From NCBI RefSeq assembly GCF_024586455.1, contig NC_065922.1:20580089-20644088 (forward strand): DNA of 64,000 nt, written 5' to 3'. Shown here piece by piece: positions 22,639 to 34,374 of the stretch. Source of the DNA: Bactrocera neohumeralis. Taxonomy: Eukaryota; Arthropoda; Insecta; Diptera; Tephritidae. The notes under the pieces were generated by a model. It did not search any database, was not told where the DNA came from, and saw nothing but the letters and a program-made list of their open reading frames with translations. The stretch's first letter is position 1. Every line of letters begins with the position of its first letter. Position numbers and translations under genes: made by a program.

Positions 22639-23470
22639 GGTTTTCCCGAATTACACCTACCGTGCCAGCGCCCGGTGGAAACCACTTGAGAGTTAAGAGA
22701 TGTAATTATTTATGTATAAGTGTATGTGTGTGTGTGTGTGTGTTAGAGGGCGTGTTTGATGGGCGTTCATTTTGTGTGTGGCATGCAACAGAAGGCGCTA
22801 ATAGATTTCGCATTAAGACATGCCAGCATTGAATAATAACAATAGCCGAACAAAGAAATGTAACTGAAAACAACAACAATAATAACAATAACAACAATGT
22901 ACGAGCACGCTTGGCCGAATTTCGCATTTTCGATTAAGTCAGCTAACCCTAATAGACCTACATATCCACGGTCTCAGTGGAATTGATCGAGCGATGATAG
23001 TGGTTGCGAGCCGCCACGCTGTTTGACTGACTAAATGTAGTCAGTTGCCGGTTGGCAGTTGTTGAAGTGCGCCAAAACTGCTCTCCTTCAATCGTCTGTC
23101 GCTGCGCTGTGGGTTAAACCACACTAACCACATGCTCAATTGAAATGTAATGTTGGGTATAGCATTAGGTGGGTGCACTGAATATTTTTTTCAAACTTTT
23201 GCTTTAGATCGAAGCAAATTTGTTTTACATATACGTTTTTATTTATGGATAACTTAACGAGAAAATAATTGATGTCGTCTCCTTAATAAAAAGCTGTTCC
23301 TTAAATGCCTATTCTTAATACCTTGTTTCGAATAGTAAATTCCGCTCGGATGGTGTTGTTAAGACTTCTAAGGGCCCCTTAAGAAAATGTTCACAGGAAA
23401 ATTAAACTAGCACTTCCTGCCAAAGTCATCCATTACCGTAATGCCCTAGTCTACCGTCTGATCAAATATT
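22639..23470. other. Unique non-coding DNA (partner 44,927-45,780)
   Basis: Starts abruptly after the gap and aligns with 44,927 onward. It contains a TG microsatellite (about 22,724-22,742) and an AACAAC-rich tract (22,867-22,900). No gene is supported. Confidence 0.5.
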
Positions 23471-23479
23471 AGCCGTACT

Positions 23480-23680
23480 GAGAAAATGTAGCTCTTGAGC
23501 CAATACAAGTATGCCAGCGCTCAATCCAATTTTCTATACACTTATAAGCTTCAGTGTGGAATGGCCTTTAAGCGAATTTTGGTATTTTCAGTTTCGGCTC
23601 ATTTTGAATCGTCATTCGCAAGGTTGTTGGACAGTTCCGACGTAATATTATACCTATATCTCATCTCATCCTTTGTATGT
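23480..23680 (-). mobile_element. Mariner fragment (partner in 45,785-46,310)
   Basis: Aligns with the C-terminal part of the mariner remnant in copy B (shared CCAATTTTCTATACACTT and GTTCCGACGT). It breaks off at about 23,680, where repeat R2 begins. The transposase is unreadable here. Confidence 0.5.
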
Positions 23681-24201
23681 GAGGTGGGCGGGGTTATTAT
23701 CCGATTTCTTCCATTTTTGAACTGCATATGGAAATTCCTGAAGAAAACGACTTATAGAGATATGTACAAAACTTAGTAGGGCGCGGGGCCACGCCAACTT
23801 TTCCAAAAAAATTACGTCCAAATATGCCCCTCCCTAATGCGATCCTTTGTGCCAAATTTCATTTTAATATCTTTATTTAATTTATAGGTTTTCGGTTTTC
23901 GCCATTTTGTGGGCGTGCAGTGGGCCGATTTTGCCCATCTTCGAACTTAACCTTCCTATGGAGCCAAGAAATACGTGTACCAAGTTTCATCATGATATCT
24001 CAATTTTTACTCAAGTTACAGCTTGCACGGACGGACGGACAGACGGACGGACGGACAGACAGACATCCGGATTTCAACTCTACTCGTCACCCTGATCACT
24101 TTGGTATATATAACCCTATATCTGACTCTTTTAGTTTTAGGACTTACAAACAACCGTTATATGAACAAAACTATAATATTTCCTTAGCAACTTTGTTATG
24201 A
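23680..24201 (-). repeat. Dispersed repeat R2, first half
   Basis: Landmarks read in plus order are TAGTAGGGCGCGGGGCCACG, GGCGTGCAGTGGGCC, a GGAC/AGAC array at 24,027-24,064, GATTTCAACTCTACTCGTCA and ACAACCGTTATATGAACAAA. From memory this resembles a long, very common fly repeat, here in reverse orientation and cut at its middle. The frames at 23,907-24,201 are repeat sequence. Confidence 0.6.
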
Positions 24202-25500
24202 GAATACAAAAAATTAAAAAATTTCCTGTAAAAAAAGTGTCACCCTAATAAGTTCTTCTTTACTTGCTACCCCACTCACTGAGTCAGCTACAAATGACCA
24301 CCACCCACCTAATCGAGCGCTGACTGATTGATTTTCTGAACTATATATGTATATATTATCATGAATAAAATGTAACAAATGTCGTTATTAAATTTTGAAG
24401 TTAAATGCGTTCACTGAGATTTGCCGATAACCAAAACATGGCAAAAAAGAAGGAGAGGCAAGTGGGTGGCTTGTGTTGCCATGTTTCATGTTGTTGCTGA
24501 AATTATTCTCTACCCAACTCCCTCCCCTCTTTGCGTGCATAGAAAGTAATAACGCTTTCTTATTGTTTTCGCAAATGTTTGTATGTATGTATTCGTCATT
24601 ACACTTGTTACAGCTGCGTGTAAAGAGCACTGCAAGTAGGAAGTGCATGAAAGTGGAAAATGTATTAGATATCATACAATTATTTATATTAACCCTTTTC
24701 CTCTTAAATGGGCAATCAATGAAAACGAATCCATGTCAACACGCAGCTTAATTTGGTAATCGGCTCAGCCCGCCACAACTGAACTAACTTCGCTCAGCTT
24801 CTTGTTGCAGTTATTGTAATTGTTAAGGTTGTTGTCTTGTTGTAATGCTTTAACAACAATTGAAATATATAATTTTTTTCGAGCCGTGTTGTCTAGGCAG
24901 CGCATTAACACCGTCCAACCATGAATTTACCCGGAATTTTTGGTAAATATATATTGTAGATATAGTTGGTACATATATACAGCTGTAAGTAGCAACGCCA
25001 CATTGAACTAAATCAACAAAGGTGCAACATGCTTCCAACTCAAGCCTGTGCCGAGTTTCTCAGAGATTTTATATGTAAATAAATACTTAAGAATTATTCC
25101 ACAATGTCACAATTCCATTTGATTTGTCTATGCTTTATTTTGTTGTTGTTACCTTCAGTATTACTGCTGGAGGCTTTGTGGATGTGCCGGCAAGTAATTG
25201 CCAGGAAACGAAAACTTGCAAAAATCATTCCGAGTTGGGTTTTTTTTGTAAAAATATTAAATTTTTCCGTGTTTATTGATTTCGTGTGATTTGTGACCTG
25301 TCGGAAATGAATTTTCGTACGAAAACGAATCAAACGTTTTATGCGTATTATTAAGTGAAAGTCTTTGGAAAATAATATGTAACTAGTTTTCATTTGGTAT
25401 ATCCTTTTTCGACTATATATGTATACATATTTTTTCGGGAACTGAAAATCAATTATTCGCAAAGAGAAAGGCAAAATATTTTAAATCACTTGGGTTAGAT
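24202..25500. other. Unique non-coding DNA (partner 48,570-49,800)
   Basis: Aligns well with copy B. Two short frames persist in both copies (24,388-24,675 minus; 25,104-25,289 plus) but change by frameshift between copies, so I do not call them genes. Confidence 0.45.
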
Positions 25501-25509
25501 TAGGTTAAA

Positions 25510-26480
25510 TGGTCGGTCTTAACAGAGATCGCACTTGTGATTCCGTTGTGGTACATACCAGCTACTTCTGTTGTAAAAAAAAACCTATATAATATTTCAT
25601 AACCCCATGAATCGACAAAAGTCTATCACAAATTTGTTATGGCAGCTAATGTCAGTTTTCGGCTATATCTCTGGTTCGCCGAAGGCCGATATGTTTCGTT
25701 CTCAATCTCGCAAAGGCTGGAAAATGAGGAGGATAAATGCCTGCATATTCCTCACCCTTCCATACAATTTTGACCATTTGCCCAGATCGATTTTTGCCTT
25801 ACGGCATAAATGCCTGCTGAACAAAGCCCAGTAAAATCTCCTACGATTTGGACAAGATGGACTTTCTTACGGACAAGTAGCTCTCCTACCACCGAGCATC
25901 ACATGAGTTGTACATAGATCTAAAGCTGGAGCACAAACGATATTTAAGATCTAACTTGTTCCCACTTCGATGTGGCGGGGTAAAGGTAGCTCCTCTTGTT
26001 AGCTAATCGACTTTGTCATATCCAGCGATTCCGCTATGGCTGGACATTCAAATGATTCAGATAATGAAATATCTTGAGCTTTAGTAAGAACGTACACTAC
26101 GCTCAGCTGTCGAAGTGAATACTCCTTTCCTGAAAGAAGCTGCACTTCATATCAATACGTCTACTGTTACCTTAATGTCAACCGCTTCTGCTTGAAAATC
26201 CTCCAGCGTTCTGGTAGCTTGGCGACAGCTTTACAGAAGATTTCCCATTTGACATTCTGTGCTACCTTCGAACCATCCGTGAAAAAAGCTCCCTGCGCCT
26301 TTCCTTCAACACATTCATCTTTATGTGATCGGAGAAATAGCCACCACGAGTAGTCTCAGCGACGTAGTGGTGCAAATTTTCTGGAATGCAATTAAGGAGC
26401 GTAATTTCAGCGTGACCCTGTTTGAATCCCTTCATATAACCAGTTTTTCTGAGCTTCTTAGGGCGACTTTACACATATCG
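25510..26480 (-). mobile_element. Degenerate non-LTR retrotransposon, RNase H and C-terminal region
   Basis: On the minus strand a scrap reading FFTDGSKV (about 26,280) matches the start of the RNase H domain of jockey-type elements. A degraded C-terminal knuckle lies near 25,620-25,830. The plus-strand TTAGATTAGGTTAAAT at about 25,494 would be its 3' tail. The partner is at about 49,800-50,530. Many stops. Confidence 0.5.
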
Positions 26481-26789
26481 ATTACTGAAGAGATCAAAAT
26501 AACGTTGCTGAATAAATGAAAAATCATTTGCATTCAATGCAACTCCAGCATTTGTTTGAAAAACATTACAATAATCCGAAGTCAAAAACTTGGTGGTTTC
26601 CGAAAAACAGTAATTCCATAATTATATGTCCCAGTAATTTGATTTGATCAAATAAATACAGAGTGCGCTCATTTATCAATCTTCGAACATTGATCCATTA
26701 AGAATAAATAAACCAATCAAATCAACCAAATTCTTTAAGTCTTTCTGTCTGCTTTCTGAAATTCTTTCAGTAATCGTCAAACAGATACA

Positions 26790-27560
26790 AGTAGATGTAC
26801 CATCGATAACGATTTCATCGACCATTTCTTTGTTTTGTTGGCGCGGCTACATCCCGGATAGTCCATCCGATAAGTCATTTGAGCATTTGGACTGGTAACT
26901 GCCCAAAACGTGAAATTGTCTGTTTACCGAAGAGTTCTTTAATAAATCCATTGATTGATGTGTCTTGTTGAAAACAAATGTCACCGATATCACGAATTTA
27001 AATTTCCGTCATCAAATACCACACCAAACCGTTATTTTTTCTGAATGAAATGGCAGCTCTTGAATCTTGACTTGAAAACGTCGGATTTTCTTGGATTTTT
27101 TTCAAGATCCCATAAAACGAAGCGATATCGCTTGGGAAGGTCGAACGGCTTCAGCTTCGGCTTGTACAAGCTTTATTTTGTACGCTTTTTAAGATCTCGA
27201 CGAAAATGCGTCAAGTTCCATACGTCAGTCCGAAATGACTCTCAACGGTCTTTCATGTACACTCTCATTTGCGGCTGCTATATTTTCTTCACTGTGTGCT
27301 GAATGTTTTCTATTCGGTTAAATATTATCCAATATTGAATGTTGGGTCTCCAGATTGGTAACAGAGTTGTGAATAGTACGTTCAGTAGGATTATGTTGAC
27401 CATAAGTTGAGTGCAGCCAACGAAACACATTCTCTACAGAACGTGAGGTTTCGTAATAAAATTGAACGATTTGTAAACGTTGTTCAAGCCTAAGTCTTTC
27501 CATGATGAAATTCAAAAATTCTGACCAAAAATAACATGACAGCTTGTCACGGCTCACCCG
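26790..27560 (-). mobile_element. Tc1/mariner-superfamily remnant (N-terminal half)
   Basis: The minus-strand frame at 27,318-27,557 reads MERLRLEQRLQIVQFYYET and YGQHNPTERTIHNSV, the helix-turn-helix region of the family seen at 8,330-9,060. Lower positions hold decayed catalytic-half text in other frames. The partner is at 51,930-52,800. Inactive. Confidence 0.7.
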
Positions 27561-29829
27561 TGATCCTTCAAAAATTTGCTATTTAAAAAAGTACTCCACT
27601 TGGAGCAACCGTTACACATGTATGTCGAAGTGCCGATGCCGCAATACTGGTCCTACTTGCTTGGATCATAAGCGTCTATATGTTTCAATTTTTGTAAAGA
27701 CAAAAGTATTAAGTATCCTTGATAGAAAATTTCAAGTAAAGTAGATGATGATACCTCAGATTAAAATTTTATTTGATTTTAAATTCTTAAGTTGTGCTAA
27801 AAGTCTTTACCCTAGATAAACCTATTTCCAGCCACTTTTAGCAACAAAGCCTCAAAAAAAGTCGTAGAATTTCAAAATTTTTGAAACCCCCAAGAACGTG
27901 TCGTCCGAAGAATCTCTCGCTTTCTCAAGAATTTCTTTTCGATTTGTGGTACGGTGTTAGCTTGCGTGATATTAGTTCCGTCCCATTCAGTCAGAAGTAG
28001 GAGGATTAAAGTTCCTTTGCATTTTTGTGAGTATTTAGTTTGGGTTTTATTTTAATTTTTTCTTCTTTTTTGTGGCGAAAACGACGCATTTGACTCCCAA
28101 GGCAAAGCATAAGTCGACACTTAAGTGAGCCACTCCTGACATTTTTTCCCATTATACTATATATTTTTGTTTTTTATTGCGCTCCTGCAGGTGCGCTGCA
28201 ACAAAGCTTCGTTGATGGTAAAAAGTTGTTTGCGCTGTTGTTGTTATTGTTGTTTTTTGTGCTCCTTAACGCTGAAGTGTGCCTTTCTAAATGAGCAATT
28301 CAGTGGCAGCAACGGCATGTGCGCATTTGCATATGAAGGTACGAAGGTGTGTATGTGTATAACGGTACTCATAAAGAAATGCAACCCCTTGTGAGTGACT
28401 TTCTTGTCAAGCTATTCAATTTGTATTTTGCTACGAACTACCAACAACACACACACACGCATTGCTGACTAGTGAGCCCCTAAGTGTGCGCGTTTGAGTG
28501 CGTGTGTGTGTGCGCCTTTTTTATTACCTTTACCATTTTTCATTATGAACTTAGTAAGACTTTTATTATTGCGTTGCCGCAGTGCATTGGGTAATGCTCG
28601 GCTTTTTTCCTGCTCTTCTATTTCTGGTGCTTCTTCTTCTGCTCGCTTTTTTATGAGTCCATAAGTGGGTTGGAATGAATGCAATGCCAGGCTGTTGAGT
28701 GCATGTCGGTCCCTTCAAATACTCGAAATGCGAACAATTAGTGTTTACACACCTTTGTGTGGTCGCTCGCGGCACAATGGCTGAGGCGCTACTGCAATTT
28801 AGTGGGTGTGGCTGGCGGGGTTTCTCAATGGGATTGTCCTTTCAACTCACGTTTTGTGCGTGTTTGTGTGTATGTGTGTGTATTTTTTTATTTTTTTCAC
28901 TACTGTTACATTCTTTAATACACTAATAAGCACCGCATGAAGTCCTTATTATTAAATTTTGACTTTTTTCATTTATATAACACACACATACATACTAAAG
29001 AACACTTGTTTGAAATTTGCGAAATTTCCGCTTATGAGTTTACCTTCACCGCAGTTGGCATTTAATTTCGTGGAACCCTTGGCTTGGTCAAGTGCTCGCT
29101 TCACCACCTTGTTTACCTTTAGCGTCGGAAAGTTCGCGTAGGCTGAGCGGGGTTTCAACAGATCGATTTATGATAGGCAGCTTCCTGTTGATTACACATT
29201 ATGACGCGTTGACAAAAGCATATGATAAATGCCATTTCACACGCCGTTGGTGGGTCCACGCCACACACACAGCATAGCGCGCAGGCTGCAACATCACGGC
29301 CAACCAACCGACTGACAACGTCTTTAGGGCACAACTCAAATTTCAAATCCATGCCACCCATGTGATTGGAGCTTGGCGGCCAGTTGACAGCTGCACTTAA
29401 ATTCTATCTGCAGCCTCAGCTTCAGTCATAACTTCAGCTACAGCCACAGCCCCAGCATCAGCTTCAGTCATAAACTCAGCCACAGCCACAACCACATTCA
29501 CAGCCCCAGCCTCAGCTTCGGTCAGTTGCAGCTGTAGGGCAAGCGGTTAAGTGTATTGCAGTCACATATTGCAGTGTTGACGGTGACTTCGCCACCATTG
29601 CACTGAAGTCAGATCGAAATGAACCGAAATATTAAAAGCTATTGGCAGTAAAAGCCAAGATGTCACTCTAATCGGCATGATGCGATATGCTGCACCCACG
29701 CCCGCCGGAATTAGGCAATCAACGAGTAGGCAATGCTGGCGGAAATCATTTTTTGTTTACAGGGTGTATCGTTTTGTGTATTCATAAATAAAAAAAAATT
29801 ACTTGAGCCTTCTTTGGTCCGAACCAGGA
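27561..29829. other. Unique non-coding DNA (partner 52,860-54,930)
   Basis: Conserved between copies A and B, with TG/CA microsatellites (28,449-28,459, 28,862-28,882) and GTTGTTGTT tracts. No transposon signature. A minus-strand frame at 28,469-28,684 is shared with 53,523-53,792 but is extended in copy B by a one-base difference. Its function is unknown and the coding status is doubtful. Confidence 0.4.
29405..29530. repeat. CAGCC-type minisatellite
   Basis: Tandem imperfect units of CAGCCTCAGCTTCAGTCATA and CAGCCACAGC. The partner lies at 54,485-54,605 with a slightly different unit count. On the reverse strand it reads as Ala/Glu-rich low complexity. Confidence 0.75.
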
Positions 29830-30935
29830 CACGTTGAAATTCTCTCCTCCTTCAACTGCATCTATAAAACATGGATCACTGCATCTCTGAGGTCACTTGT
29901 ACTTCTTTTCTCTGCTCACATACCGACAAGGGATATGTGAATAGGGAGAAGCCGCTGGAGAAGAGGCGAAGTGAGTTTTTACCGTTGGGTCGGGAAGCCA
30001 GTAGGAAAGGTTGAGGAGGAGTTTTCTAAGAAGATTTACGGGCAATTGACTTTACCACTTTAGTGTTTTTCAGGTAGAAGTGACTGATATCAAGTTGGCG
30101 AGATGGACTGCTGCAAAGTGCAGCTTTCAAGGAGGCGAGCATTCACCCGACAGCAAAGCGACAATACCAGATCTGAGCTCGTCAACTGTGCGCCCAAAGG
30201 TCAGGGAATATCAGCAAGCTATTTCACCAACCGACTCTTTTGGGTGCCCGGTCACCGCGCAATCGCTTGCAACTACAAAACAGATGAACTAGACAGAGAG
30301 CTACCCTTGCACTGCCTACATCGGAATGGTACCGAGTTGATATCCATTGGCGTCTCGGGTTTTAGCAGTGATTCAATGAACTCGCGTAGGCTTAGCATGA
30401 GTTTATCAAAGACCAGCTTTTGCGCGAATGTAAGATTCTTTTTTGGTTCAGAGTGGAACGCAGTGAGATCCACTTACCTTGAGCAAAGTTCATCTTGCCG
30501 CAATCGAAAGAGTTCTTACTGAACACTGTCCAATAGGCATTCATGCGGTAAGGCTAAGAAACTTGGCGGACACTAGTTCTCAAATTTGTATAGAGAAGGG
30601 TGAGAGGGAACATCTAGACACCTTCTTTCTCTACTGACCAGCCTTTCCATAACTGAGGCTGAAACATGTTGGTAGTCATACTTTGGAAAACCAGAAGACA
30701 TAGCCGAAACTGACATTAGCCGTCTCAAAAAATGTGTGATAGGCTCAAGGCGCTTGTCGATTTGTAAGTGGGTCTGATGATCCAGTGTATATGACTTTTT
30801 TAGGTACCACAACGGATCAAGCACTTCAATCTGTCCAAGTGAGATCCGTGTTGGGTTCGACCTAGTAACCTAACCTCTAAGCTGTCCAAGTGAGATCCGT
30901 GTTGGGATCGAGCTAGTAACCTAGGTTAGCATTTC
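29830..30935 (+). mobile_element. Degenerate non-LTR retrotransposon 3' end (copy A)
   Basis: Plus-strand fragments keep RNase H order: FQVEVTDIK (30,071-30,097), FWVPGHRAIACNYKTDEL (about 30,238-30,291), then a decayed C-terminal knuckle to 30,700. The 3' tail contains TAACCTAACCT (30,860-30,870). The last about 60 bp are repeated once (ATCCGTGTTGGGATCGA). The partner is at 54,930-55,905, so the insertion predates the split of the two copies. Confidence 0.7.
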
Positions 30936-31849
30936 CTTCGTCAATGTTTGAAAAGATATCCCGTGCCATATACCATATTTTTAGTCAGTAAACGAACCTA
31001 TTTTTACTATTAATCCTAATAAAATGCTAAAATTCTCTCTAAGATCCAGAAGGTGTCAAATTTTCAGTGCGATTCCAGTCATATTAAGATTATTGTTGGT
31101 TTTTCGATAAAACTATTTATTAGATATCTCAGAAAGAAATAATAATGAATATGCGTATAAGTACATTAATTTTTTGAAATCCAAGAATATATACTTCAAT
31201 TTATTTTCATGCCCCCTTTACAGGACACCTTGTATAGGCTTTTAAGATTGCATTAAAAGGCGCTGGTTTACAGTTTCCTCATATTTCTACTCATTTCATT
31301 TCCGCATTGATTCTTTCGTTCTTTTTCTTCGTGCCTTTGTTTTTGTATTGACATCGGGAGGAATCAAATTCACGTATGCGATTAAAATCTAAAACTGTCA
31401 ATTAGGCATTTCTCGTGTTACCCGCTTCAATTACACTCCACTTTTCGGCATGTGTTTATACATATATATGTGTATGTATGTAGAATGCATAGAGATTAGA
31501 AAATCTTTTTTCTATAAAAAGAAACAAAATTAGCCTGATTGGATATTCTGTTATGTGTATGGATTGTGTGTACATGCCATATATTTATACACAGGTACTT
31601 TGTCATAGCAGGAAAATATGAAATTTTAGCTTCCCTAAATTTGATAATGTCAGTGAATAGAGATCGAAGGCGTTAAATAACTGATATCTTAATCCTTCTT
31701 AAGAAAGTTTAAACGTATTCTGCAAGATCTGAAAATACATATTATATATTCTAAGGTCATTCTTCAAAAAGCTGTGCTACTACGGCGAGTATATACTGAT
31801 TTTAACTAAGTCCTTTCGGTTGGTTTATAATTCTAGTAATATCAATCTA
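30936..31849. other. Non-coding DNA (partner 55,906-56,705 and 57,036-57,130)
   Basis: Aligns with copy B apart from the retrotransposon insertion there. No gene. Confidence 0.45.
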
Positions 31850-32602
31850 CAGGTTTTGTCCGAAAGTAAGATGACTGGTTTTCTTCCAACGCGACTGTAT
31901 TTCGAGCGTGAAGGGTTCGAACTGGAACATTTTCGCGCGACATGTTTCTTTAAATGATGCAAGCCGAAAATGCGGCGTTCATTAGAGCAGAAGTACGCGA
32001 CAAAAATTCTGCGGGAAACTCGGTAAATCTACGACACAGACGCTTGATATGATCAAGCAGGCTTACCCAGGTGTTGCTTTTTTAGCAAGGCACCAGGCCT
32101 TTTGGATGGCCGGGAAAAAGGTCGCCGATGAAGGCCGGAAGATTGAGCAAATGAAAAGTGAAAATGATGCTCATTGTCTTTTTGACATCAATGGTATCGT
32201 CCACTATGAATTTGTTCTCCTGGGCAAACCGTCAACGCTAATTTTTACATATAAGTCCTCAAGAGACTCAAACGAAGGGTTAATCGGGTCCGATAAGACA
32301 TCGCAGTCGATTGAAGTTGTACCACGACAACGCCCTGGCTCACACCAACTTTCTTGTGAACGGCTACCTAACCAAGACCGGCATCCCAGATGTGCCCCCT
32401 CCGGACTTTTTTGTTTCCTTGCGTGAGAAGGCCGATGAAAGGCAAGCATTTTGAGACGCTTCTTCAATAGTTGGAATAACGCTGGCAGGGATGCATCGAC
32501 GCAGAAAGAGCCTATTCTGAGAGTGCTTAAAGAATTGTAACGAATGGTTCAATAAATTTTTTTAAATCGACTCAGTCCTATTACTTTTTCGGACAAACCC
32601 TG
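31850..32602 (+). mobile_element. Internally deleted mariner, present only in copy A
   Basis: The ends begin CAGGTTTTGTCCGAAAGTAA and CAGGGTTTGTCCGAAAAAGT, flanked by TA (31,848-31,849 and 32,603-32,604). Transposase scraps lie in several frames: KSTTQTLDMIKQAYP (about 32,015-32,070), LLGKPSTLIFTYKSSRDSN and the DNA equivalent of a HDNAPAHTNF catalytic block near 32,320. The empty site exists in copy B at about 57,130. At 753 bp it has lost most of the coding region. Confidence 0.8.
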
Positions 32603-32783
32603 TATGATTCTTGGGATTCCTTAACTTTCAAAAGTTCTCTTGCCTCACTTCTATCGACTGTTAAATGGAAGGATATTACTAAAAGGTTATTTTAGCCATA
32701 TTGGTTTCTGAGACATAAACGCTTATACTATAATTTAATTTTTGTGGTCAAGAATTTAGCTTTTTGAAGAAAAATTTTATTAT

Positions 32784-32883
32784 NNNNNNNNNNNNNNNNN
32801 NNNNNNNNNNNNNNNNNNNNNNNNNNNNNNNNNNNNNNNNNNNNNNNNNNNNNNNNNNNNNNNNNNNNNNNNNNNNNNNNNNN
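32784..32883. other. Assembly gap (100 N)
   Basis: One hundred Ns. The following base continues inside the maT transposase at the position equivalent to 17,624, so this joins the end of copy A to the start of copy B. Confidence 0.98.
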
Positions 32884-33305
32884 AGCACCGTCTCACAAAA
32901 CGCGAGGAACCAAGAATGGCTGAAAAACAATGTTCCGAACTTCATTACGACCACACAATGGCTTTCGAATTCACCAGATGCGAATCCAATGGATTATTCT
33001 CTCTGGGCCATTTTGGAGCGCAAGGTCCGAAGTAAAAAATACACCAGTCTCGAGATGCTGAAGGAAGCCATGGTCCGTGAGTGGGCCAAAATACCAGCAA
33101 GTCACATTCGGGCAGCTTGCGATTCGTTTTTTGACCGTCTCAAGGCCATAGTTAAGGCAAAAGGTGGTCATATCGAGCAAAAGTGAATTGGTCCTGAATT
33201 TATGATTATTTTCACACATTTTGTGCTTTAAAATAAATAAAAATAATTTTCCAAACCGAATTTATGGAATTTTTAATTGGTTACACTTCGAGTGCCGGAA
33301 CCCTG
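32884..33305 (+). mobile_element. maT-type DD37D element, right part
   Basis: Resumes after the gap near the second catalytic Asp block. It has a one-base deletion relative to 17,640-17,655 that shifts the frame, then SPDANPMDYSLW with the third Asp and the C-terminus GGHIEQK. It ends in the same terminal inverted repeat at 33,305 followed by TA. Confidence 0.85.
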
Positions 33306-34374
33306 TATATTAAGGGATATAAAAGAAGCATCTACATATATTGTGTGAAATAAAAATATTGTTTTGTTATTTTTTTTACTTGTATATTTATATGCGTATA
33401 TAATATCTATAACAATCAAGGTATTTTTACACCAAAAAGTAAATCTAGACTCCCAAATTTACGCTTTAACAAGAAATCAATTTGTGAATTTTCTCTAATT
33501 GACGTCCCACTGGATGACATGAGCTTTTGGTTAATTAGGTAAAAATACTTAAATACATACATACATGTTTGTCACTCCATAATTAGGCATTGGAGTTAAC
33601 CAGTGAGTGATTTTTATGTTCAAACGCTAAATTAGAAATGTTTACTTTAAAGATTAGACCTGCAATAGAACATCGAAAAAAATACAATTAATTCAGCTAA
33701 ATTAGTTACCACAAATACAGAAATAAATATCGCATACAAACATACATATATTTATATATATACACATACATATGTATGTATAAACTATAATCATATGCTA
33801 GCGATATGTTTGTACATATGTATCACATATTTTCCTTTATGTCAAATTACTGTTTCGGTGGACTTTTAAGCTGGCAACTGCTAGTCATTGCAATAATTGT
33901 ACGATCAATTAATTACTATGTCCGCTAAAGAAATATTGATTGGTAAAATTTTCGTTATTTTTTTTGGTTGTTTTTTGGCCTTTTGCTCATTGGCCAGCCG
34001 TTAGTATTGGGTAATCAAGAATAATTGCTTCGCTGTCGCATGGCATAACAATGAAATAAGTCATATGAGTATATATATATATAAATAAATACATATTTAC
34101 GTGTATGTGTGCAGTATATATGAAAAAATAACTAAAAAAATGTGAACTACGTCTATACAGAAGCTAGAATACCCTTCACATTTGTTGTATGACATAAAAG
34201 TATACATATTAAAAGACATTTACTCTATTTTGGTTTTAATCGGTCAGTTTGAATGGCAGCTACATATATCTTATAGTGCTCTGATATCGGTGGTTTATTT
34301 AGAAAAAAGGACGTGCGCGAAAATTCAGATCTCAGCTCGTCACCTGATCATATGTATTAATATACTCATATAAC
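33306..34374. other. Non-coding flank (partner 18,051-19,115)
   Basis: Near-identical to the copy A flank, with the same TA-rich tracts and R1 fragment (34,160-34,370). No gene. Confidence 0.5.

Larger units (their letters stand above)
17624..32783. repeat. Copy A of a large collinear duplication (partner 32,884-57,230)
   Basis: From 17,624 to 22,538 this copy follows 32,884 to about 35,575. From 22,639 to 32,783 it follows about 44,930 to 57,230. The order and orientation are the same. Substitutions are modest, but there are many indels and whole transposon differences. The 35,580-44,930 segment of the partner has no counterpart and would fall in the N gap at 22,539. See the findings for the haplotype interpretation. 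Confidence 0.85.

Noticed and set aside
22416..22832. Frame running through the N gap (also 32,764-33,186)
   Set aside because: It bridges unknown bases and has no meaning.
24027..24064. GGAC/AGAC array as a CRISPR-like or regulatory repeat
   Set aside because: It is a simple tetranucleotide run inside repeat R2, with no spacers.
25104..25289. Short frame starting with a hydrophobic stretch, with a similar one at 49,471-49,806, considered as a secreted peptide exon
   Set aside because: A one-base difference between the copies changes the frame inside the shared part, and no cysteine pattern survives in both.
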